64,000 bases of DNA from Pelagomonas calceolata (taxonomy: Eukaryota > Sar > Pelagophyceae > Pelagomonadales > Pelagomonadaceae): positions 4,836,001 through 4,900,000 of the forward strand of contig CAKKNE010000004.1 in assembly GCA_918797485.1 (NCBI GenBank). The letters run 5' to 3'. Below, piece by piece: positions 10,461 to 23,200 of this stretch (positions within the stretch are counted from its first letter, which is position 1; every line of letters begins with the position of its first letter). Position numbers and translations under genes: made by a program. Below the pieces are notes generated by a model. The model did no database searches and was not told the DNA's origin. It saw only the letters and a list, made by a program, of their open reading frames with translations.

Positions 10461-13007
10461 ATGCGACGGCTCCTCCTATGTGCTGCCCTGGCAGCCGCGA
10501 CGCAGACCGAGCGCGTCCTCGTGCGCTTCGATGATTACGCATCTAGTGAAAAACACCGCGCGACCGTTTCCAGAAAGCTGGGTCCCGAGGGCCGGCACTG
10601 GGCATCAGCCGACCGCCGGCGGCGCCACCCCACCGATTTCCTAGCATTACATTTGACGAGGGGCGCGCGACGAGCACTTAGAACTTTCAGAGTGGATCTA
10701 GATCGGAGCACACTGAAACCCTTATGGAGGAACCTCACGCAAGCACAAGCGAGGTACAAGGTCATCGTCGCCCCCGGCAAGGAAGCTTCTGAGACATGGC
10801 ACCACGGCGAGCGGGGCCAGAATTCTACAATAGCCATCTTCGACACGGGATTGAGGAGCAACCACCCCCACTTCCCGAAGCAACCGGACGAAAGAATAAA
10901 CTGGACGTCCGAACGGACGTTGGCCGACACGTTTGGGCACGGGACGTTCATCGCCTCCGTAGTAGCTGGTATTTCTGAGGAATGTCCAGGATTCGCACCT
11001 TCATCATCGTTAAGAATCCACAAGGTCTTTACGAACCAACAGGTGTCCTACACGTCGTGGTTCCTCGACGCGTTTAATTACCTCCTATACAAGGGTGATG
11101 TCGACGTCATCAACCTGTCGGTCGGCGGGCCGGACTTCGCGGACCGGCCCTTCGGCGACAAGGTCAAAGAAATAGTAGCGTCCGGTATCACTCTTGTCTC
11201 TGCGATGGGAAACGACGGCCCGGCCTGGGGGACCTTAAATGCCCCCGGTGATGCGGTCGAGGTGATCGGTGTGGGTGCGTCGGAGGCCGATTCAGGAAGG
11301 GTCGCGGCCATCTCGTCGCGGGGCTTTCCGCTCGGCGACCGTATTCCGCGCATGAAGCCCGACTACGTCGCGCCGGGCATGGGCGTCCTCGGTGCTATTC
11401 CTGGAGGTGCTTCCTGTAGTCCGAACCACGGGACGTCGGTAGCCTCTCCTTCCGTGGCGGGTGTCGCTGCTCTTGTAGTGTCGGCAGCTCGAAGAGCGGG
11501 TACGTCGATAAAAAACCCGGCCATGGTCCGCCAGTGCCTCAATGAAGCGTCTACTTCTACCAGTGAATCGATGTGGGCCCAGGGTTTTGGCAGGATTAAT
11601 TCATTAAAAGCAGTACAATGTGCCGAGACGTATACACCGCGCGTGACCCTCGTGCCACCATCATTTCATCTAGAAAAGGACTGCCCCTACTTGTCACCGT
11701 TGTGCGACCAGCCCCTCATACGAGGGGGGCTTCCCATATCTTTTAACGTCACCGTACTGAACGGTCTGGGAGTCCTGGGCCGAGTGACGGATCTGCAGTG
11801 GGCCTCGGACTCGTCACTGGTCGTGGAGGCCCAATACCCGGTCACGCTGTGGCCCTTCGCCGGGGCCTTCGCCGTACGAATCAGAGCTTCTCCCGACGCG
11901 TCGATCGGCGTACACACCGGTAAATTGTGGGTGCGCGTTGATAGCAATGAGAAGACGTGCTCCGACGCGTCGAGTGACGGGCGGTGGGTCGCCTGGGAGA
12001 TATCGGTGGAAATCGCGGCAAAGCCCGACAAAAGGAAGCGGCTGCTCTGGGACGCGTCGCATTCCCTGACCTATCCCCCGTCGTTCTCGCCGCGAGACAA
12101 CCTCAACCAGAACGCCGACCTGCTGGACTGGAACGGTGATTTACCGTACACGAACTTTCGAGGGCTGTTTCGGAGACTGAGGAGCCGGGGTTACCATATA
12201 GATGTATGGTATGAGGATCTTAGTTGTATTAACTTGGACGAGTACGGCGCTTTGTTACTTGTGGACGCCGAGGACATCTACTCCCAAGACGAAATACAAG
12301 CCGTCCACGCCGGTGGCACTTCCCTATTCATCGTGGCGGACTGGGCCGACGCCGCTCTACGGGAGCAGGCGCGTTTTTTTGATGATAACACGCAAGTGGC
12401 CTGGGAGCCCGCGGTCGGTGGTGCGAACGTCGTGGAGCTCAACAAAGTGCTGAAACCATTTGATGTGGCTTTGGGTGGCGGCGCGTGGGAAGGGGCGCTC
12501 CCGCAGGCCTTTGGGGCTGGTTCTAGGTTTGAGTCTGGGTCGGTCATCGCGCGGGCGCCCGTTGGTAGTTATGTCGTGAAAACTAGATTAGAAAAGCGGG
12601 TGTCGCTGAAGCGCGGCGGCACGGTGAAAGTAGAGGCGCCGCAGGCGGTGCTCGCGGCCGTCTCCAGTGATAAAGGTAGAGCCGTGGTGTTCGGCGACAC
12701 GGGCTGTTTGGACGACTGGAAGCGGACGGGGCGCGCCTGCTGGGAGCTGCTCGAGGCGTCTGTTGCGTTTGCTGTAAGTGGTGTGCGGTCTCCAGCTATA
12801 TTCCCCGACGGCGCGCGCCTGCAAGAGCCGTTGGTGATTGGCGAGGTGCCTCTGGATACACCGCCGTCGCCGCTGTTGAAGAAGTACTCGCGCCACTACG
12901 ATGCATCGCCGCCGTACGTCGCGGACCCGCCTCCGAAACCACAGGTTTGTGGAGCGCGGGACATGCGTGCTGTGGAGACCCGTGACGAGGGGTGGTCTCC
13001 TGTGTAA
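10461..13007 (+). CDS. MBTPS1: site-1 protease (membrane-bound transcription factor peptidase S1P)
   Basis: Subtilisin-family serine protease of the secretory pathway; known relatives release membrane-anchored transcription factors in the Golgi. Length 848 aa, no intron in the main frame. The start is the ATG at 10461, which opens a signal peptide (MRRLLLCAALAAATQ); the upstream TTG-led extension was not used. Triad: Asp128 in IAIFDTG, His160 in FGHGTFIASV, Ser326 in GTSVASPSVAG; oxyanion Asn251 in MGNDGP. The S1P-specific block VFTNQQVSYTSWFLDAFNYLLY and NLSVGGPDF is present. An RRRR run at residues 52-55 could be a propeptide cleavage site. The C-terminal membrane anchor of animal S1P is not seen. 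A strong donor GTAAGT at 13004 and acceptor CTTACAG ending at 13061 could define a small last intron, which would move the stop to about 13101. Confidence 0.93.
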   Translation: MRRLLLCAALAAATQTERVLVRFDDYASSEKHRATVSRKLGPEGRHWASADRRRRHPTDFLALHLTRGARRALRTFRVDLDRSTLKPLWRNLTQAQARYKVIVAPGKEASETWHHGERGQNSTIAIFDTGLRSNHPHFPKQPDERINWTSERTLADTFGHGTFIASVVAGISEECPGFAPSSSLRIHKVFTNQQVSYTSWFLDAFNYLLYKGDVDVINLSVGGPDFADRPFGDKVKEIVASGITLVSAMGNDGPAWGTLNAPGDAVEVIGVGASEADSGRVAAISSRGFPLGDRIPRMKPDYVAPGMGVLGAIPGGASCSPNHGTSVASPSVAGVAALVVSAARRAGTSIKNPAMVRQCLNEASTSTSESMWAQGFGRINSLKAVQCAETYTPRVTLVPPSFHLEKDCPYLSPLCDQPLIRGGLPISFNVTVLNGLGVLGRVTDLQWASDSSLVVEAQYPVTLWPFAGAFAVRIRASPDASIGVHTGKLWVRVDSNEKTCSDASSDGRWVAWEISVEIAAKPDKRKRLLWDASHSLTYPPSFSPRDNLNQNADLLDWNGDLPYTNFRGLFRRLRSRGYHIDVWYEDLSCINLDEYGALLLVDAEDIYSQDEIQAVHAGGTSLFIVADWADAALREQARFFDDNTQVAWEPAVGGANVVELNKVLKPFDVALGGGAWEGALPQAFGAGSRFESGSVIARAPVGSYVVKTRLEKRVSLKRGGTVKVEAPQAVLAAVSSDKGRAVVFGDTGCLDDWKRTGRACWELLEASVAFAVSGVRSPAIFPDGARLQEPLVIGEVPLDTPPSPLLKKYSRHYDASPPYVADPPPKPQVCGARDMRAVETRDEGWSPV

Positions 13008-13148
13008 GTTATGTGTGTTCCTACGTACGCCACCGCCGCGACGAGCGTTCACCCCTTACAGACGAGTCGCTGGGCACCGCGACCGGCGCGACTCGGACTA
13101 GAAGTTGTAAATGTCCTGAACCTTAGATAGGGGTAATAGGGATAAGGG

Positions 13149-16100
13149 TCAGGCCATGTCCACGTCCTCGTCGAACTCGGGCAGCGGTCCGAGCCAGTCG
13201 AGCACCAGCTTGTCCGCCGCGCCGTCACTCCCGCGGTCGACGCGGACGCGATATAAGTCGTCTCCGGATAACTGGGGGCACTCCTTGGCGAGGGCTGCTT
13301 TGCGTGCATCCAAATCACCGACAGTCTCGGTCGCGTGCTCACTCGAAATCAACGGTTTGAGTGTATCATCAGCGGCCAGCGACCGCATCGCCTCGACCGC
13401 GGCCCGGCACATCTTGTCCAGCGCTCTGACTCTAAAAGCTTCGGTACCCACCAGCAACCGACACGCGTCGTCATAGGTCGACTTGTTGACGTCGCCGCAG
13501 AGCAGCATGGCCACGAGCTCCAAAAACCCGGCGTAGCCCCGCGACCGCAGCCGCGCCATCTCGCCGTCGGCCTCCAAGTCTTCACTATCCGAACGTACCT
13601 CCTCCTCGACCTCGCACTCGCCGTCGTCGTCGGCCCGGATGGCCTCGAGCACCTGGTGCGGCTCGGCCGCTAGTCTGTCCTGGCGCTCTTTTTCGTTTTC
13701 GCAGAGGCCCTTCGCTTCTAAGAGTCGAGAATAGATCATCTGGTGGAGCCTAGCGAAGACGTAGACCCGTTCATTCGCTAGGGCTACTCCAGTGCCACTG
13801 ACACGACTCGCTGGTCGAGGCGTGAACTTCACGTCTGGAAGGGGCTCCTCCTGACTCGTCTTCTTGCGTTTTTTGCTACCTTTCTTCTTCGTCGGCTTCT
13901 CCTCCTCGACGCTCTCGACGAAGCCCATGTCGAGGTCGTCGAGCGCGAAGACGTCGCTCGGTCTCACGAATTTGGAAGGGCCACTTTCGCCGCGCACCTC
14001 GTAGCAGGCCGTCGGTCGCGCTTCCTCGGCCCGCGCTTCGGAGGCGGCAGTGGCAGAAGCAGCGGCGGCGGCGTTCGCCTCGGCGTCGGCGTTGTCTTGC
14101 GACGACGCGATCGACGCGGCCCTCGACCGGCCGTACGTATCCGCCTCGTTGAGGGGCGCAAACACATCAGGCTCCATCTCCGTGTTCGGCGGCTGGACCG
14201 CATGAAAAGCCAACACGACGGCCTCGCCGCGCATCGTGAGCACGCGAGCCCCTCGAGGTAAAGGCTGGCGATCCCCCTCGGTCAGGACGTGGCCCCCCCG
14301 CGACAGGGACTGGGGCAGGTGCCTCGCGAGCGCTTCCGCCGGTAGTCCATATAAATCATCAACAAAGTCCCGCCACACCTCTCGGGCAATCACCTTTTGC
14401 TCCGCGAGAGGTGTCGACGAGTGTTCGAGGGCCAGCATCAGTAACGACACGACATCTCGCTGCACGCCCCGGTCCGAGACGTCATAAGTCAACTGCGCCG
14501 GCTCTACTGTACGAGTAGGCTCCGTCCCCGCCAGGTCCAGGGCCGGGTCGTCCGCGTGCGGCCGCTCCCGGATCTCCTGAACTAACCATTTGGAAGAACA
14601 GCGCTTCTTGTCGAGGGCCCGCCAGAAGTGGGCCCGATGATCTAAACTCTTCGCGAAGTGGGCCCGCACCTTCCGGCGCCACCGCCGCGCCAAACCCTTC
14701 CGCGCGAGCCGCCACTCGACATCTTTCTCCCGCAGCCTCTTCGCGAGCACGCCCGCGGCGATCTTCGGCGCTTTTCTCAGAGCTGCGAGAGCGTCCACAT
14801 CTCGATCGCCGTAGACCCGACAGAGCGATGCGACGTGGATCGGCGAGAGCCACCTCCTTTGTAGCGCTTCGGAACCCGGTTTGAGGTCATCTAACTCCGT
14901 CGCGCCCTCGAGAAATCTTTCCTGGAGCGCGGTCTGCTCGCGCTTGCGCTCCTCGCGCTCGAGCCTTTCCTTCTTTTGCGCTTCAGTTTCTTCAGCTTCA
15001 TCGGTAGGCGGGACCGGAGAAGGGCTTCTACGTTTCGGCCGCTGTTTACTCCCGACGGCCTGGCGCTTCGACGGCGGCGGACTCTCGTCGCGCTTGCGCG
15101 CCCGCTTCTTCTTGCCTGCGTGTCGAAATGACGTCATCGTGCGATGGAGGCGTAAGACGGGACGCCGCAGTCTACCTCGCTTCTTGTCGCGCTCGTCGTC
15201 GTCCATCGGGATCACCTCCACGGGGATGTCGATGGCGCCCGTCTTCCAGTCGACACTGGCCGGTTCTGGCTCCGACGCGATGGCTTCGAGAGCGGTCGCC
15301 GTCGCGGCGTTGGCGCCGACGATCATGTCGATCTCGAAGTGCTCGTCCTCGGTCTTGAAGAGCTGCTCCTCGTGGGCGTTCCTTCGTAACTGTAATTGAC
15401 TAAAATTGCCGTCCTCGCTCCCGACGGCGACGCTGACCCAGTCGTCGTTGAGCACGGAGGCATCTAGTTCACTACGATGACTACAGACGGGCCTTGGCAC
15501 ACTCTCCGGCAGTCGTCGGTAGGAGGGCGTCCGTCGCAACTCGAAGGGCGAGTCGTCGCCGAAATCTAGCTCCGACAAAGGTAACGACGTCCAATCTCCT
15601 AAAGTTTGTTGCCTACCACTTGCAACTTTCGCCGCCTTACGTAACGCCCGTTCGCCGCTGTTCAAAGATTGATCATCATCATCATCGTCGTTGGGCGGCG
15701 GCGTCCGCCGACCGCCGGCCCTTGTAGAGGGCTTCGCCGTCAATGCAGCTTGCGCGGCCACACCTCTCGTCGTCATCACGGCATCGGGTTCGTCCTCCTT
15801 GTCCTCCTCGTCGTTCGAGTCGGAGTCGTCGAGGACGTAGCGCGGCCGCCTCGCGACGCCCACGTACTGGAGAGGATCATCATCAGGATCGACCTCCACG
15901 CGACGACCGGGGTGGGCCGCCCTTCGGGCAAGGGCGTACGCGGCATCCGCCCACTCGCCTGTCGGGCCGATCCTCGCGCTCCGACGACAGAGCATGGCCA
16001 CGTCTCCTACTAAGCGAGAACCCCTAGAATGACCGCGGCCCCAGTCCACGACGCGGTCGACGACATCCGACAGGAGTTGTTCAAAGGCCTCGGACGAAAG

Positions 16101-18091
16101 GGCACCCTTGCTGACCGCATCCAAGCCTCGCAGGACACAGCGCCAGGCGTACAACCGCTCGCGCTCCATTGTTGTTGTGGGTACATCAGCTACTAAATGA
16201 GGTACGAGCTTGCTTTCCTCTTCAGACAACATAACGGGATCGGGGTATTTTAACGAAGGCATCGGCGCGTCCTTCTTCTCCATGGTACTGTTGTCCGGGG
16301 CCAGGTCCGGATCTAGCTGTGCTTTCGCGTCGGCGGCGACGGCGGCCGCGACGGCGTCGGCGGCGGGATCCGCCGGCTCCACAGGAGGAGCCGGTGTCGG
16401 CGGGTTCTCGCGAAACGCCTTCTCCGCCGCAGCCACGGCGTCCTTGCACCGCTGCACGACGTCCTCGGTCCCGCCCAACCGCTCTTCTAGTGTTTTTGGC
16501 GGGTCCCCTTCCCGCAAATGTTTATATTTACCCCTCCGCAAAAACTTGTCCATGTCGTCCTGCTCCTCTTCTTCGGTCTTGAAGTAGCCCTCCTCCTCGG
16601 CCGTGGGTAACGCATCTACTTCTTTTCGGTCCTCTTCTGTTAACGAAGCATACGTCGCGTCGACCGGGAGCGGTCTTCTCACTTTGTACCGCGGGTCGCC
16701 GAAGGAACTTCTACCGTAGGGCACCAGGGCGTCCTTCAGGGTGCCCAGCGTCTTCGCTAAGTGCGAACCGCGCTGCTTCTGCCGCGTGCCGTCCGACGCG
16801 CCGTCTCCTATCAATGCATATCTTAATCTCCGCAACACGGCAGCCTCGTCCTGGCGCTGGGACGCGGAGTTCGTGAGGCCTAAGTGGGCGAAGCGCCGTT
16901 TCTTCGCCGCGAGCAGGTCTTCTTGGGCGCATAATTGCGCGTGCTTCGCCTCATCTCGGAGCTCAGGCAACGACATGTGGCCCGCCGGTCTTACCGGATT
17001 GCGGTAGCGCCCTTGGTTTCTTGTTTGCGGTTGCCCTAGGATGCGTCGGTCTAGATTTCTATCTCCTCTCGAGGCTCCCGCAGTTGTGGCATAGGGTCGG
17101 GAATAATCACTAGATTGCGAGGCCTGGGCGGTTCTTCTGGAGCCGCGGCCGCCGCGGCCGCCTCTTGTCGAACGTGTCCCGCGCCCACCCCGCCGATAGC
17201 CGCCGGGGTTCCGCTGCTCCGCGTCGGCTGCCGCTCGTTGTAGAAATAACCGTTGCGCCGGTTCGATCGCGGCGTCCGGCAGGAAGTACGTGAACTCTCG
17301 CAACAAATCGGCGTGGTCCTTGAAGAGCTCCGCGACGCGTCGCAACACCTCCTGGATGCCCTTCTGCTCCCGCTGATACGTATGTAAAACTTCCAAGAAC
17401 GCCTTGTAGGTCTCCGGCTGGTGCTCGAAGCGCTTCTTGATGGCCGTGACGTAGGCGATGGCGTTGTCGAACTCCACCGGTTGTCGCGGCGGGTCCTCGA
17501 CGGGCGCTCTAGCCGGTCGTCGCGCGGGCGCGCGCGGCCGCGGCGCCGGCGGCGCCGGGGCCGCCTGCTGCCCTCGAGGTACGGCGTTGACCTGGCCCCG
17601 GAGCTGCTCTCGCAGGTGTTCCGGGACTTCGATCTTGTAGCCCTCCGGTAAAAAGGTGTTGAAGCCGTAAATCAGCTTGCCGTAGCCTTCAAAAAGAGTA
17701 CTCACGCGCCGGATCACGCCGGGCGTGTCGATCTGCTGGCTCTTGAAGGACTTCATGATCTCGAGGAATTCGTTGTAGATCTCGGGCTCGTCCCCAAATT
17801 CGGCCTTGACCTGGTCCAGGTAGAGCAGCGCGTCCTCGACCTGCGTGTGCGTGGGGTTTCGGCCAAAAACGTCGGCGTCGGCCCGCGCGGACGCGTATAT
17901 CTCTGGCGCCGGCCAGCGAGGGGCGCGGCGCGGGCCGTGCGGGGCGGTCTCCGGGGCAACATTCCGGCTTTGGGCGACGGTCGAGCGGGAGGGACGGGGC
18001 ACGGGCGGGAGTGGCCGCCGGGGGTCCGGGGGGTCACGGGACGCGGCCGGCGCACCTTGAGCTCCCTCATGCCTTGCGGACGGGCGGCCAT
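13149..18091 (-). CDS. SIN3: SIN3 transcriptional co-repressor
   Basis: Scaffold of the nuclear Sin3/Rpd3 histone deacetylase complex. Proposed model: 18091-18056 ([12 protein letters not shown]), 17840-15176, 15115-13149, giving 1,555 aa with frame kept. PAH1 begins immediately ([16 protein letters not shown]...[11 protein letters not shown]) and PAH2 follows ([20 protein letters not shown]...FTYFLPDAA). The HDAC-interaction region is [16 protein letters not shown]...[18 protein letters not shown]...[10 protein letters not shown]. The tail carries KKKRARKR and acidic low-complexity tracts. A single long frame also stays open through the first intron up to 18290, but it replaces the expected RELK-VEDAL start with an unconserved proline/arginine-rich leader. 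Its 3' end lies about 140 bp from the protease stop, in convergent orientation. Confidence 0.9.
15116..15175 (-). mobile_element. 60-nt introner-like intron in SIN3
   Basis: Donor GTAGACTG followed by CGGCGTCCCG, acceptor CGACACGCAG, phase 1 ([13 protein letters not shown]). Length is exactly 60 nt with no in-frame stop, so retention would insert 20 residues without shifting frame. The ends match introners of the dynein gene. Confidence 0.75.
17841..18055 (-). other. first intron of SIN3 (introner-like ends)
   Basis: 215 bp from donor GTGCGCCGG to acceptor CACACGCAG, phase 0. Splicing joins MRELK to [11 protein letters not shown], the usual SIN3 opening before PAH1. The donor side, GTGCGCC then CGCGTCCCG, resembles subfamily B, but the interior is unlike the other copies. 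Confidence 0.7.
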
Positions 18092-19031
18092 GGTCTGAAC
18101 TGGTGGCTCTTGCGCTTTTCTTGCGGGGTCGTCCGCGCTGCTTGAAAACACCCCTGGTGTTGGCGGGGGCTTGGCTAGGGGCCTCTGAGCGACCCAAGAT
18201 GGCTCTCGGGCACCGTCGGGGAGCTGGGCGCGCAAATCCAGGCGAACTGAAAGCGCCTCTGGTCTCGCCCCGTCTTGCGCCCGTCAGCAATTGCTAATTG
18301 CGGCGAGCGGCTTGCTGGCAGTCACAGGCCTTTTTGTGGCCCTGCCTAGCTTTACGGGCGCGTCGGTACCGCGTTGCAACCCGCAAATGGCTCGAATTTG
18401 CCGAGTCCGCAACTCGCGCCGCAACACGCACCGAATTTGACGCGGAGTTGCCAGTACCTTCAAATCGGTAAACTGAGCGAGAGCTGAAGCCGCCAGTTGC
18501 TGCGGCTTTGTGTTGCCGTAATCGCACGCTAAATTGGGCCGCCGAGTCTGCGGCTTGCTATGGGCCGTCCGGTCCGGGTCGGTAGATTTCCACCGCACGC
18601 TTCTGATGTCATGCGTGGCCGTGCGCGTTTAGAGATGGGAAGAAACTGAAAAAAATAGTAGCGGGTCACAATATGATAGGTAATATATAGTGTAACTAGG
18701 ACAACGCGAAAAAACCTAAGCGACGAAGGAAAAACGACGCCAGTGACCATCCGCCAGCCAATACGCGTCGATCCCGCGCCGAAATTCTGGGCGAAAAAAA
18801 TTCCGAGTGGGCACCGCTCCAAGTGCCGCTCCGGACGCCATGGACGCCGACGCCCCAGTCTAACGCCCCAGGACTCATCTAGAATTTTCTGCTTTAGTAG
18901 GGGATGTGATTGCCGGGTCCGGACGTAGTGTGGAACGCGCCGCCGTGTTTCGGGCGACGCCAGCAGTGTGCGAGCCGCGACACTGTCGTACGGCAGGGGG
19001 AGGGGGGGGATTTGCGTCACGAGATCGGCGA
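18092..19031. other. intergenic, SIN3 promoter side and NRPS 3' flank
   Basis: 940 bp without a convincing gene. Open frames here have no recognisable protein. An AT-rich patch at about 18640-18725 stands out from the GC-rich surroundings. The SIN3 promoter should be in the part nearest 18092. Confidence 0.5.
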
Positions 19032-20219
19032 TTACGTTCGGCGAGGAATGTCGACGGTCCAGGTCTTGTCGAAGACGACGTCGCAGCTCGCGTCGTCGTC
19101 GGCGAGCGAATCTGTAGAAGCGGCGACGAGCTGGTCCGACGTGAGGCGCTGCCGGTCCGCGAGCCGCGCGACGACGCGCTGCTCTAGTCGATATTGAGTC
19201 TCCGTAACATGTAAAGTGGAATGGACGCGCACGGAGGCGCCCGTCGCGGCGTCCGTCGCGGCGTCGACACTCGTCGCGTGCCAGGCCGCCCTTGAAGCTA
19301 CATGGACGTGACTCCGGCCATCCTTGGCGAGCGAGATCTTCTCCCGCGTCGCCTCGCCGACCTCCAAGAGCGGCGCGGAGCCCGACGACGCCAATTTGCG
19401 GCAGCCGAAGTCGTCCTGGAGGACGACGGCCGCCGCGTCTTTTGCGGACGCCTCGGCGGCGCGGCGCGCGCGGACGCGCGTGGGGGCTCGGATGGTCCTC
19501 GCCTCGAGGCCGGCGCCGTCGGCCGGCGTTCTGAACGCAGGCGGCGGCGGCGCGTCTCGTACTTGATTTTTAGATGGGAGTTGTACCGAACCGCCCAAAA
19601 TCTCGATGGCGGCAAGGGGGTCGGCCTCTGAAGTTTTGGGCGGCGGCGGGAACGAGGGCCAGTCCCAGCGCTGTAGGACAATGCGCCAGCGGTCGCCCGG
19701 GGCCAGCTTCGCGGCGCAAAACCCCAGCTCGACCTTGATCTGAGCAGAGGTGACGTCGGCGACGCCGCTGCCCACTCTGATTGATTCGCCCGTGGCCGCG
19801 ACTCGTTGTAAACGCGCGTGGACGCGGCCCGCGTTCGCGCCGCGCAGGCGCAACGTTACCGAAGGCACGCCGAAGACAATAGGCGAAGCATCAATTGGCG
19901 CATCGAAGGCCGCACTCCAAGCCGCGGCGTCGGCGTCTCTATGATCACCCGCGAGGTCGTGGACCCGTCCCAAATGGGCGAACGCGCCGGCTCTTGATAA
20001 AGGATCGGCTCGACAAGCATCCGCGAAGGCTTGAGAACCGCCCTTGCCGACGACCGCGATTGTATGAGCGCCGTTCGGTGCTACAGGTCCAGAAAGGAGC
20101 CGTCCGTCGGCCGCTAATGAGAACGTTGCTGTATCAACGTTTGACAAAGCTCGAGTAAGGCCCTGCTGATCCGACAGCCACGCGCCGGCGTTGCGAGATG
20201 ATAATAGAGACACCAAGCA

Positions 20220-20250
<31 letters not shown>

Positions 20251-23200
20251 TTCGAGGAACTACAGTGCGCCCTAACCCAGCCTAAAGCCAACCGCGGAAA
20301 GTCCGCCCGCGGCCCGCAGTCCATCGCCGAGGCGTGCGGGAAGCCGTGCGACCAGGGCCCTATCATCGTCGCGTTATTGATGCCTCTTCTATCAAGTGAA
20401 GCACACAGCTCGGGGATGGAATCCACATAACCGCCGCCCCGCAGGCACCCGATGGAAAACACCGGTACCTTCACGTCGTCGGCCTTGGGCGAGCCGACGC
20501 GCCAGTAGTCCTTATTGGATACATCCGCCCTTAACCAAGCGGCCTCGGCGGGCTCGCCCAAGGCTTGTAACCGGGACAACCACTGGCGGCGCCAATCCTT
20601 ACCATGCAGTAAAGGCGGTCTAGCTTGCACGATCGAAAACCACGCGCCCCAGGAGTGCTGCTCCGCGAGCACGCAGCCCTGCTTCTTGTGCATATCATCT
20701 AATTCGCGTCGGTGCGTCGCGGAGCACGCGATGACCGCTTTTAGTGCGGAAGGCGGTTGCGGTAGAGCGGCAACTTGCAAGGCCACGAAGCCGGCCCAGG
20801 AGGCGCCCACTAAAACGGCGTCGCCCGAGCACCAATTTTGCGAAGCCAGTTCTTGTACGACAAAGGCAGCGTCGTTCACTTGATCATCTTCATATTCGTT
20901 GGCAGGCGGCGCTCCCTGAGAGTCGCCGATACCTCGAGGGTCCGCGCGCGCGACGGCGACGCCTCGAGCCGCGAGATAGGGCCACGTCGCCGCGTCCTGC
21001 TCCGCCGTCGCATCTGAAAATCGATAAGGCTCGAAGCAGACCACGACCGGGAACTTTCCAGCAGCGTCGGGGCGCCAGAGTCTTACTCTAAGATCGCCGA
21101 CACTCACATCGGTACACGTCCACTCGAAGAGCGGCGGGTCGTCCTCGTCCACGTCCGAATAGTCCTGGCTCTCGGCCCGCTCTCTCCGCTTCTGGCGCTT
21201 ATTGCTGGCTACCTTCGCCAAAGAAGCCAGATCTGGCGCGGCGAACAGGTCGGCCAGCTCCAATTGCACGCCGAGGAACTTGACGGAGCGTCGCGCCGCC
21301 TGCACGGCAACTAACGAATTGCCCCCAACATTCGTGAACGAGTCCAACCGCCCGACGGGCCGAGCCGGCGGTAGATCCAGCACGGCCCGCCACAGCGCCT
21401 CGACGGCTCTTTCATCATCTGTGGAAGGTGCGCCGCCCGTGGCCTCGGCTCCAAAAGTTCTTGAGGCTCGTCCGCCGCCCGCCGGCGGTGCTGGTAGAGC
21501 CTTCCGATCGACTTTGCCATTGCCCGTCATTGGTAAACGGGGAACGGCGGCGAAGCGCGCCGGCACCATGTAGCGCGGTAATGCGGCTTCTAATGAACTT
21601 CTTAGTGATGCCTCGAGTTCGGGTTCCAAGTGGGCCGCTGCAGGTGGTGCTTTCAGAGCCTCTTCACCGGCGAACTCCTCGGCGTCGCAGGCCGCTTTCC
21701 GTTCCTTGGACCGCAGGTGGTTCGTGTACGTCTCCCACGGCCTCGGGGACGCGCCGGGCGTTCTCAGTCGTTCCGCGCAGAGCTGGGCGACCGCCGGATA
21801 CCTGAGTTTCGCTTTGCCCGGTTTCTCGCCCTTCTGGCGTTTGACGAAGAGGACATCCAACGAAGCACCCGCGGCGCACGCGCCCGGCGCGGCCACGCCC
21901 GCACTTCTACAAGCGGCCACGTCGTAGCCTAGGGATTCGCCGAGCTCGTAGAGATCGTCCGGTTCCAGACCACCTTGCATTCGGGCTCGCTTCGACGCCT
22001 CCTTCGCAACGGCCTCGGCCTTCTCGAGGGACCCGCGTTGGGACGTCTCCACGCTATTCAATAATTCCCGTTCGAAGGCGAGGCGCGCGTCCGGCGCCGC
22101 CGCGATGTATAACGTTTCCGGTCCCTCTTCTAGTCTACTTCTTAACTGATCAATAGAGTGCTTCGAGGCGTCGTAGAGCTCGCAAGGCGCAACGGCCTTC
22201 ACACAGGTGGAAGGAGCACCGGGCCCCGCCTTGTACAACCACACGTCGCCCCGGAACCCGGCGAACTCCGACCGCACGCGCCCTCGTTTGATTTCGACGT
22301 CGACGCGCACGCAGTCGGGAAATTCTCCCCTTGATAGTGCGTCGACGAAGAGCCGCGGATCTAATAAAAGCTCCTTCTCGCGCGCGTAAGATCTACGAGC
22401 CAGCACATTCAGCTCCGTCACCGAGATATCTAGTGAGGGACAAGCGCAGTCGCCGCCACAAGACGTCAATTTTTGGTCCGGAGCTGCGGCTCGTCTAGCC
22501 CTTGCTAGTGCAAGAGCACAGTGGAACGGCGCCGCGACGCCACGATCCCGAAAATCCCCGAGAAAGCACACCCCACCGGGCGCGCACGCTTTCAACATGG
22601 ACTCGCAGACTCTCAGAGTATAGCGAGCGGAGGGAAAGTACATGGCCACTCCGTTGCAAACGATCGCGTCACATCTTTCGGAAGCAAATTTATGCGCGTC
22701 ATGAGCGCCGCACTTCGCTAGTTTCAATTTGTGGCCCGCATCTTTATATACCTTGAGATTTGGCGCCGTCGCGGTCGTCACGCCTCGGACGTACTCCAGA
22801 GCCGTGCCACTGAGATCCGTACCCACGTACCTCTGGCACGTGTCCTTCACGAGGCACCGCAGCAGAATCATGCCGTTGCCGCAACCTAGTTCCAGGACCC
22901 GCGTCGGTGAGAGCTGTTCCACTCTCTGAACCGTGAAGTCCGCCCACTCGTCGACCGTGTGGGGCACGTGGACGTCGCCGGGGTTGAAGGAGTCCGCATA
23001 TCCACTATAATTGAGAGCCGGGTCCTCCGTGACCGCATCAGCGGCGGCATAAGCGGAGTCGTACACCGCCCCCCACTCCTCCACAACTCCATCATCTTGA
23101 TCGTCCTCCTCCTCCTCGTCCACTTCATCGCCCCCTTCCAACTCCTCGGCGCCGTAGTCGCCGCCCCAGGCCGGTCGAGGTACTACATAGCCTACGAGTT

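Noticed and set aside
18294-19020. Minus-strand frames between SIN3 and the NRPS
   Set aside because: Overlapping frames with biased composition, no motifs, and no sensible start.
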